18,360 nucleotides of DNA from an uncultured Chitinophagaceae bacterium (lineage in GTDB: Bacteria; Bacteroidota; Bacteroidia; Chitinophagales; Chitinophagaceae), in the NCBI GenBank assembly GCA_937897585.1, contig CALCNY010000077.1:1-18360 (forward strand), given 5' to 3'. The translations under genes and the position numbers were made by a program. The notes beneath the pieces are model-generated. The model was not told the origin of the DNA, did no database searches, and saw nothing but the letters and a program-made list of their open reading frames with translations. Of this stretch, positions 13,466 to 18,360 are shown one piece after another (the stretch's first letter is position 1; every line of letters begins with the position of its first letter).

Positions 13466-14189
13466 GTTGATGGTTAAGTTCGCTGAGCGCATACAATCCC
13501 TTGTATAAAAAATAAATGTCGGCAAATATCTTGTTTTTAAGTTGACTGGCAAAATAGGGGGCATCGCCTCCGGTTAAAACAGCGTTAAAGTTCCCGAATT
13601 TTTCTTCATATTTTTCGATGAAACCATTGATTTCATTGGTGATTCCGAAGATTACCCCCGATTGCAGATTTGTTTTGGTATCATAGCCAATAAGGGGAAG
13701 ATTTCTATCTGATGAAACCAAAGGCAGTTTTGCCGTATAGTCATGCATGGCTTTGAAACGCATGTCCATTCCTGGTGAAATGGCACCTCCCAAAAATTGT
13801 GCTTGCGAATTGATGAAATTGTAGGTAATGCAGGTGCCGATTCCAATAATCAAATTGTTTTTTCCAGGAAATTCGGCGCAAGCAGCCGCCATCAAAGCCA
13901 ATCGATCGGTGCCGATGGTTTCGGGTTTGCCCGCAGCAATTTTAAAATTGAAATTACTTTGACTCGTTAATTTGTGAAAACGGGTTTTGGCTGCTAAATA
14001 GGTTTCTATTTCAGGATTGTGATTTATAACAGAAGCCAAGATGGTTTTATCAGGATTATATTTTTCAACGGCAGCTGAAATAGTTTCGAGGCTGTCGTTT
14101 TCAAAACTTATTTCTTCAAGGAATGAATCATTTGTAAAGACGCCGGCCTTTAAACGGGTATTTCCAAAATCGAAGCAGAGAGTTATCAT
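13458..14189 (-). CDS. coaX: Type III pantothenate kinase
   Basis: A 243-residue ASKHA-fold kinase that phosphorylates pantothenate, the first step of CoA synthesis. The phosphate-1 motif DFGNTRLK (Asp7), GTDRLALMAAA (Asp95), GTCITYNFI and LGGAISPGMDMRFKAMH are in the expected order, and TGGDA (206-210) near the end fits the family. One oddity: the family usually has Asp before the GTA/GTC motif (VDxGTAxTxD) and again after it. Here those places hold Gly115 (IIGIGTC) and Asn124 (ITYN). This may be a lineage variant. First gene of a minus-strand unit with the barrel protein and lptC, preceded by a TACCTTAG promoter-like motif. Confidence 0.92.
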   Translation of the reverse strand: MITLCFDFGNTRLKAGVFTNDSFLEEISFENDSLETISAAVEKYNPDKTILASVINHNPEIETYLAAKTRFHKLTSQSNFNFKIAAGKPETIGTDRLALMAAACAEFPGKNNLIIGIGTCITYNFINSQAQFLGGAISPGMDMRFKAMHDYTAKLPLVSSDRNLPLIGYDTKTNLQSGVIFGITNEINGFIEKYEEKFGNFNAVLTGGDAPYFASQLKNKIFADIYFLYKGLYALSELNHQHA

Positions 14190-14211
14190 TGTGTATGTTG
14201 ACGCGTAGGTG

Positions 14212-14219
14212 CTAAGGTA
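14212..14219 (-). promoter_or_regulatory. Likely -7 promoter element of the coaX unit
   Basis: TACCTTAG on the minus strand differs from TAnnTTTG at one base and is followed by C then A, as often in Bacteroidota. It is 22 bp before the coaX ATG, so the leader would be about 16 bases. No clear -33 element is seen. Confidence 0.4.
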
Positions 14220-14266
14220 ATAAACTTTAATGATTGGCTGTTTTCAATAAATTGACAATGTTTGGT

Positions 14267-14288
14267 GTTTGGTCGCTGCGCTTGTTTG
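14267..14288 (+). repeat. Short interspersed motif, copy 2 (GTTTGGTCGCTGCGCTTG...)
   Basis: Matches 7686-7707 at 21 of 22 bases. It lies in the 218-bp gap between divergent coding ends and is followed by a TTGAAC array at 14335, repeating the order seen before the DPP-IV gene. Confidence 0.7.
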
Positions 14289-14334
14289 TAGTTTGTGGTT
14301 TTCTCAAAACGTTAATTGTAGTTTCAAAACAAAC

Positions 14335-14361
14335 ATTTTGAACCTATTGAACACCGAACTT
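14335..14361. repeat. 9-bp tandem repeats (nnnTTGAAC), locus 4, decayed
   Basis: Two clear units (ATTTTGAAC, CTATTGAAC) and a degenerate third (ACCGAACTT). The tail GAACTTCGTAAACC also resembles GAACTTCGTAAGCC in locus 1 (3113-3126), so the similarity extends beyond the unit itself. Confidence 0.6.
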
Positions 14362-14378
14362 CGTAAACCATCTTCCTC

Positions 14379-14407
14379 TTCCCCCTTTGGGGGAATTAAA
14401 GGGGGCT
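14379..14407 (-). repeat. Half copy of the AGCCCCC hairpin repeat at the stop codon of the LON-domain gene
   Basis: On the minus strand AGCCCCCTTTAATTCCCCC, then AAAGGGGGAAG, begins with no gap after the TAA at 14410-14408. It has the C5-AAA-G5 hairpin and the edge of copies 1 and 2, but no second arm is seen within the gap. It may act as a terminator. Confidence 0.7.
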
Positions 14408-15043
14408 TTAAAATTCAAACCCCTCCAAATTCTTAAAATGCCCATTCAGCTGAATTTTCTTTTTCAATGATTGCATTTCTTCTACGACAGACAACATTTT
14501 AGTGATGTGTCTTTTCAAAAATTCTTGTCTGTGCAATTCGTTTTCGTAACTAAGTATTTGAAACTCTTCTTCAATAGACAAGCCCACATGATGAGCAATG
14601 TCATAACTGTTCAATTCCTCATCTGGCTTGCCGAAATCCTTGGAAACCTCAAGATGTGCATGAAATTTCCTGGTGCTATCGATTATTTTTTTCATCATGG
14701 CAGCACTTCCATTATTATAATTGGGCTGGTAATTTACAATAGCGCCGCTGTATAATTTATCAGGAATCTCTTTCACCATTTCCAGCATATTAAAAATACT
14801 GATGCCTTTTGTTTTGATATCCATTTCCCCATTATCATACACTTTGGAGATTTCGATGACTTCCATCAAAGTACCTTTTTCAGACACTTTGTTGTTCATC
14901 ACCACAGGAATGCCAAATGTTTTTTTTGCATGAAAACATTCAGTAATTAGCTGCTTGTATCTCGGTTCGAAAATATGGAGGTTCAGTTTTTCGCCCGGAT
15001 ATACTACCAGAGCCAGTGGAAATATGGGAATGAAGTTGGTCAT
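14408..15043 (-). CDS. Stand-alone LON substrate-binding domain protein
   Basis: A 211-residue cytosolic protein matching the N-terminal (substrate-binding) domain of Lon protease, without the AAA+ ATPase or peptidase domains. The opening IPIFPLALVVYPGEKLNLHIFEPRYKQLI is diagnostic, followed by FGIPVV, GTLMEVIEISKVYDNGEMDIKTKG and a helical C-terminal half (LSIEEEFQILSYENELHRQEFLKRHI, about 150-185). Such free-standing LON proteins are widespread and their job is not established; an adaptor role in protein turnover is a guess. It starts 2 bp after the glycosyltransferase gene on the same transcript. Its TAA is followed immediately by a hairpin repeat. Confidence 0.88.
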   Translation of the reverse strand: MTNFIPIFPLALVVYPGEKLNLHIFEPRYKQLITECFHAKKTFGIPVVMNNKVSEKGTLMEVIEISKVYDNGEMDIKTKGISIFNMLEMVKEIPDKLYSGAIVNYQPNYNNGSAAMMKKIIDSTRKFHAHLEVSKDFGKPDEELNSYDIAHHVGLSIEEEFQILSYENELHRQEFLKRHITKMLSVVEEMQSLKKKIQLNGHFKNLEGFEF

Positions 15044-15045
15044 GA

Positions 15046-16035
15046 TTAAAATCTGTTGATATTTTTTTCTGACAGGGATTGTTGAATAGCTTTTACTGTT
15101 TCTTTAAAGGAAATCAATTTTCCTTCAGCTGAAGCCAGTTGATTGAAAGCTGATTTTGATGCTTTCATTTTTTTTAGGGTAGATAAAAAATCGGTAACAG
15201 ACTGTAAAAAATAAAATCTTCCGGAAAGCAGTCGAATGGCTATTTCAGGAAATAGTTGAAGATACCAGAGGAACAATTCGATTCCTTCCAAATGTATGGC
15301 ATGCAGATACATTTTATTCCGGTAATAAATTCTGTTGATGTATTTCTTTTTGTTTTTTGATTTGATGGTCACCGATAGCTTATGTCTGCATATGGCTTCA
15401 TGCTCGTAATAACATTTCCATCCGAGTCTCCAGGCTCTTACAGACAATTCAAAGTCTTCCACATAAAATGGGGCGAATAATTCGTCAAATCCGCCAAGTT
15501 GTATCAATTTCTCTCCCGAAACAAGCGCATTGGCTCCCGACAAATACATCGAGTACATGTATCCGTTATGTGTATCTGAAACAGGGATATAATTGCCACT
15601 GGTTTTTATTTTCGCGCCATGAAATTCCGGATACTTTCCTCCATCTTGTATTCGGTTATCATTCCAGCCGATGATGCGGCCCATCACACCAAATGTGTCA
15701 GGCAATTCAAAATATCGTAACAGCGGTTTGAAATAATCGGCCTCCAGCTTTACATCATTATTCAACAGCAACAGATATTCATATTTGGAGGCAAAAATTC
15801 CTTTATTGATTGTTGGTGAAAATCCCTTGTTGATCGTTGACTCAATCAGTATTATTTCGGGATATTTTTCCGCAATCATTTTTACAGAATCATCAGTAGA
15901 GCAATCGTCTGAAATGATAATCTCATTGGGAAGCCCTGTAGCAAACAATGCTTGTGTAACAGAAGGAAGAATCTCATTCAGCAACTGAATGCCGTTGTAA
16001 TTGGGAATTATTACTGATATGCCTTTTGGTCTCAA
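15046..16035 (-). CDS. Family 2 glycosyltransferase
   Basis: A 329-residue GT-A fold enzyme that transfers a sugar from a nucleotide donor, probably to a cell-surface glycan. N-terminal ISVIIPNYNG (6-15), IIISDDCSTDDS with Asp43/Asp44, the metal-binding Asn-Asn-Asp 92-94 (LLNNDVKLE, the DxD position), GGFDELFAPFYVEDFELSVRAWRLGW with the catalytic-base candidate Asp194, then HK. The pattern resembles rhamnosyltransferase-like GT2 proteins, but donor and acceptor cannot be told. The C-terminal 80 residues hold an amphipathic segment (IELFLWYLQLFPEIAIRLLSG) that could rest on the membrane. The start codon must be TTG (16035): the only in-frame codons between it and an upstream stop are non-start codons, and a later ATG would cut the fold. 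It is probably the first gene of a unit with the LON-domain gene. Confidence 0.86.
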   Translation of the reverse strand: MRPKGISVIIPNYNGIQLLNEILPSVTQALFATGLPNEIIISDDCSTDDSVKMIAEKYPEIILIESTINKGFSPTINKGIFASKYEYLLLLNNDVKLEADYFKPLLRYFELPDTFGVMGRIIGWNDNRIQDGGKYPEFHGAKIKTSGNYIPVSDTHNGYMYSMYLSGANALVSGEKLIQLGGFDELFAPFYVEDFELSVRAWRLGWKCYYEHEAICRHKLSVTIKSKNKKKYINRIYYRNKMYLHAIHLEGIELFLWYLQLFPEIAIRLLSGRFYFLQSVTDFLSTLKKMKASKSAFNQLASAEGKLISFKETVKAIQQSLSEKNINRF

Positions 16036-16056
16036 ATGGAATTCGCTTTATGCATG

Positions 16057-16064
16057 CAAAGTAA
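16057..16064 (-). promoter_or_regulatory. Possible -7 promoter element of the glycosyltransferase unit
   Basis: TTACTTTG followed by CATGC on the minus strand, 21 bp before the TTG start. It departs from TAnnTTTG at the second base. The spacing to the start is like that of the coaX motif. No -33 element was recognised. Confidence 0.3.
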
Positions 16065-16131
16065 CAGCATTGAGCGTTCTTATTTTAATAATCAGGCTTC
16101 ATTTTTGAATTATTGATGCTATATTAGCGGT

Positions 16132-17028
16132 ATGTGGTCAGCAATTTCAGAAAAAATAAATCAAGGTGATATCAAAGCATTGGCAAGAGCCATCTCTTTG
16201 GTTGAAAATGAGGCAATGGGTCATGATGAGTTTTTGCAATCACTGCAATCAAGCACAACAAATAATGTAATCGGAATCACGGGCCCACCGGGTGCTGGTA
16301 AAAGTACTTTAACCGACTCGTTGATTGCCGAATTCGTAGCTTCAGGAAAAAAAGTAGCGGTGCTTTGTGTTGATCCTTCCTCCCCATTTAATTTAGGGGC
16401 TTTACTTGGCGACAGAATCAGAATGAGTGAATGGTACGACAATCCCAATGTATATATTCGGTCACTGGCTTCACGTGGTTCTATGGGTGGATTGCATCCC
16501 AAAATCATGGAAATAGCAGACGTGATAAAAGCAGCTCATTACGATTATATCATTATTGAAACGGTAGGGGTAGGACAAAGTGAAGTTGAAATAGCAGGAC
16601 TGGCTGATACTACTGTTGTGGTGCTTGTCCCAGAATCTGGTGATGAAATTCAAACGATGAAAGCAGGCCTGATGGAGATTGCAGATATTTTCGTTGTTAA
16701 CAAAGCCGACAGACCGGGTGCTGAAGCTTTCCTAAATAATTTACGTTTGATGCTGGCTCCAGCTTTTAAAAACATTCATAAAGAAATACCGATTTTAAAA
16801 ACAGTGGCTTCAAATAAAGAAGGTATAGCTGAATTAAAGGAGTGTATCATCAATAGTTTGCAAAATGAAAACAACGACAGGAAATATCATTTGGCAGCAG
16901 AGAAGGCCTATCAACTCATTCGAAATGCCCGCATGTCTGACATCAATAAAGCCGCACTAAAAACCAAAATTGCCTCAATGGGCAAAGACTTTAATTTGTA
17001 TGCGTTTATGAAAGAATTTCTTGGTTAA
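16132..17028 (+). CDS. meaB: Methylmalonyl-CoA mutase-associated GTPase MeaB (ArgK family)
   Basis: A 298-residue G3E-family P-loop GTPase that protects and loads the B12-dependent methylmalonyl-CoA mutase. Walker A GPPGAGKST (51-59); VDPSSPFNLGALLGDRIRMSEW (80-101), typical of MeaB; SLASRGSMGGL (111-121), the switch region; the ETVGVGQSEVE segment (143-153), which matches the Walker-B/switch; and the guanine-specificity motif NKAD (190-193). The C-terminal helical dimerisation region is shorter than in E. coli ArgK (331 residues), but the end DFNLYAFMKEFLG looks natural. The mutase genes are not in the window. It stands alone, divergent from the glycosyltransferase, and its TAA abuts the next gene's stop codon with no base between. 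Confidence 0.95.
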   Translation: MWSAISEKINQGDIKALARAISLVENEAMGHDEFLQSLQSSTTNNVIGITGPPGAGKSTLTDSLIAEFVASGKKVAVLCVDPSSPFNLGALLGDRIRMSEWYDNPNVYIRSLASRGSMGGLHPKIMEIADVIKAAHYDYIIIETVGVGQSEVEIAGLADTTVVVLVPESGDEIQTMKAGLMEIADIFVVNKADRPGAEAFLNNLRLMLAPAFKNIHKEIPILKTVASNKEGIAELKECIINSLQNENNDRKYHLAAEKAYQLIRNARMSDINKAALKTKIASMGKDFNLYAFMKEFLG

Positions 17029-18150
17029 TTATTTTTTAAAGAAAGAACCTATCACCCAAAATGGCAATTTAAAATAAGACTTGATGATTTGGTAAACCGC
17101 ATTGAAATGAAACCCATCAATTTTTATTGCAATTTTTAAAGCTTTTAAAGGAAACAAAAAATTCATTTGGCTAAAACTGCTTTGCGAAACCTTATACAGG
17201 TATTTGAAATTTTTTCTGTGAAATTGCTGATGATAATTTTCTTTTGCAGATTTAATATTTCCTTCTAAACACAAATTCAAGCCATCTTTGACATTCTTTA
17301 AAACGTCCTCCGATTCATGCATTTCAATAATGTTATCGTCACTTAAGCCAGCTTTTATATGATCATCACACATGGAAGTATTTAGCATCATATTATCGTT
17401 GATCACTAAAATTTTGGGAAGTGATTTTGCAGCAGTAGAAGTGCAAAGCCATGATATGCCGCTAGAGCAACCAATGAAAAAATCACAGTAATGGGTAAAC
17501 GCTGCATTTTCTCTATAGGTTAATGAGCTGCCATCAATAATCTGTTCATTGGTTTCATTGATTTTTTTGTTTGAAGACAAAATGAATGCAATGTCATTGC
17601 GATTGGCAATAATTTCTTTTGCGAATTGTAAAGCTGAATCAGGATTCAATGCCGATTTAAAACTATCTGGCCCGCATTCAAACAGAATTACATGTTTGAA
17701 ACGATTAAGGTTATGTTTTGCTGCAAATGTTTTTGCATTGTTGATTTCGGTTTCAGACAATTGCAAAATAGGCTGGTTAGAAACGGTAATCTGATGCGGA
17801 TAATTTTTATAAATGGATTGCCTTACTTCTCCATTAAGACGAATTACATTTTTATCAATGATTTGAATGTAAAATATTTGATCAAAATCGCCATTCGCTT
17901 TTCTTTGTTCTGCTTCTTTTACAAATTTCCTCCATTCTCTTGTGGTGGTCAGTGATTTTTCTGTTGAGATTTCCCAAATTTCATCAACATGAGGATTCAG
18001 TAGTAGTGTTTGTTTACATTTTGTATTAACGGCCCAAGTTAAATGACATCCAGGGAAATCAATTTCTTTAATTTGGCGGGCAACAACAGTTCCGTATAAG
18101 CAATCTCCATTTGAGTTTAATAAAGCCAGTAAAATTTTTTGCTTAGCCAT
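17029..18150 (-). CDS. Probable family 9-like glycosyltransferase (heptosyltransferase-like fold)
   Basis: A 373-residue protein with a GT-B type layout. N-terminal KILLALLNSNGDCLYGTVVARQIKEIDFPGCHLTWAVNTKCKQTLLLNPHVDEIW resembles the first Rossmann domain of ADP-heptose:LPS heptosyltransferases, with the loop NSNGDCLYGT where they have GDxxxxTP. The second half starts with HVILFECGPDSFKSALNPDS and has DFFIGCSSGISWLCTSTA (223-240), where GT9 enzymes have DTGxxHxAxA. The conserved His/Asp are not clear, so the donor is uncertain and the family call is inference. The C-terminal ~50 residues are basic and aromatic and might touch the membrane. It could take part in LPS-core or other surface glycan synthesis. 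It is 12 bp after a small membrane protein gene and ends flush with meaB. Confidence 0.6.
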   Translation of the reverse strand: MAKQKILLALLNSNGDCLYGTVVARQIKEIDFPGCHLTWAVNTKCKQTLLLNPHVDEIWEISTEKSLTTTREWRKFVKEAEQRKANGDFDQIFYIQIIDKNVIRLNGEVRQSIYKNYPHQITVSNQPILQLSETEINNAKTFAAKHNLNRFKHVILFECGPDSFKSALNPDSALQFAKEIIANRNDIAFILSSNKKINETNEQIIDGSSLTYRENAAFTHYCDFFIGCSSGISWLCTSTAAKSLPKILVINDNMMLNTSMCDDHIKAGLSDDNIIEMHESEDVLKNVKDGLNLCLEGNIKSAKENYHQQFHRKNFKYLYKVSQSSFSQMNFLFPLKALKIAIKIDGFHFNAVYQIIKSYFKLPFWVIGSFFKK

Positions 18151-18162
18151 CCGAAACCTTAA

Positions 18163-18360
18163 TTAAACAGATGATTTTTCTTTTTCATTTTTCCACCACC
18201 TATATGCGATAACACCCATAATAGCAAAAGGAGTAAGCATCAAATAAAGTATTCCGGAATTCAAACCTTGGGCAGGTTTTTCACCTAATTGTTGAGCAGT
18301 TTTGGTACACATCGAACATTGTGCTTCTGCAATAGCTGGCAGCATAATTATCAAAGTAAA
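18163..18360 (-). CDS. Small CxxC membrane protein, 5' end outside window
   Basis: The frame is open to the window edge (65 residues visible), so the start lies upstream. The first visible residues (FTLIIMLPAIAEA) look like the end of a signal peptide cut before QCSMC, a CxxC pair that could bind metal or form a disulphide. A transmembrane segment follows (ILYLMLTPFAIMGVIAYRWW), then a charged cytoplasmic tail NEKEKSSV. This puts the CxxC on the periplasmic side. I do not recognise a named family. Similar mini-proteins are, as I recall, found near cytochrome-oxidase assembly genes in Bacteroidota, but nothing in view confirms that here. Its stop is 12 bp before the GT9-like gene. Confidence 0.65.
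   Translation of the reverse strand, partial: FTLIIMLPAIAEAQCSMCTKTAQQLGEKPAQGLNSGILYLMLTPFAIMGVIAYRWWKNEKEKSSV

Noticed and set aside
13466..13564. 33-residue N-terminal extension of the barrel protein
   Set aside because: The extension lies wholly within coaX, would precede a perfect signal peptide, and has no secretion-like character itself. The ATG at 13465 is the natural start.
14471..14755. 94-codon forward frame opposite the LON-domain gene
   Set aside because: It is antisense to a confidently identified gene and has no domain resemblance or codon support.
16120..16127. TATATTAG as the -7 element of meaB
   Set aside because: It lies only 4 bp before the ATG and 12 bp after a TTTG, which is too close for the usual ~19-bp spacing. 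It would require a leaderless or truncated transcript.

Overview
The window looks like chromosomal DNA of a member of the Bacteroidota, most probably the Chitinophagales/Chitinophagaceae. This rests on the low G+C, the Bacteroidota-type -7 promoter motifs (TAnnTTTG), the lack of strong Shine-Dalgarno sequences, the coaX / outer-membrane protein / lptC gene order, an S9B DPP-IV peptidase, and intergenic spaces filled with short interspersed repeats. No tRNA, rRNA, CRISPR array, phage gene or classical transposase was seen. Genus cannot be fixed from the sequence alone.

Layout. 1-431: 3' end of an asparagine synthetase, then a 165-bp paired-hairpin repeat. 642-2992: a PLP trans-sulfuration enzyme, a TIGR02757/DUF2400 protein and a small helical protein, all forward. 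3017-3236: a 9-bp repeat array and a promoter/operator-like region. 3344-5927: a fumarylacetoacetase-family hydrolase and a flavin reductase, separated by an inverted-repeat-bounded cassette carrying a GxxExxY (PD-(D/E)XK-like) gene. 5942-6124: more 9-bp arrays and a promoter. 6155-9961: lysS and a secreted dipeptidyl-peptidase IV. 9963-10123: a second copy of the paired-hairpin repeat between convergent genes. 10114-11297 (minus): an HSDL2-like dehydrogenase and a YffB/ArsC-like protein. 11371-11487: an inverted repeat resembling the GxxExxY cassette ends but without a gene. 11490-14189 (minus): coaX, an outer-membrane beta-barrel candidate and lptC. 14408-16035 (minus): a family-2 glycosyltransferase and a stand-alone LON-domain protein. 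16132-17028: meaB, tail-to-tail with a GT9-like gene (17029-18150, minus) and a small CxxC membrane protein cut by the window edge.

The genes are mostly housekeeping: amino-acid metabolism and aromatic-ring breakdown, tRNA charging, CoA synthesis, LPS export and surface glycans, and B12-dependent mutase support. The unusual content is between the genes. At least four repeat families can be followed by eye: (a) ~160-bp elements whose edges touch stop codons, (b) ACCGCRGAG inverted repeats, one pair enclosing the GxxExxY gene, (c) arrays of a 9-bp unit GTTCAAnnn at four loci, often in opposed pairs able to fold, and (d) a GTTTGGTCGCTKCGCTTG motif preceding two of those arrays. The GxxExxY cassette is the best candidate for a little-described mobile unit.
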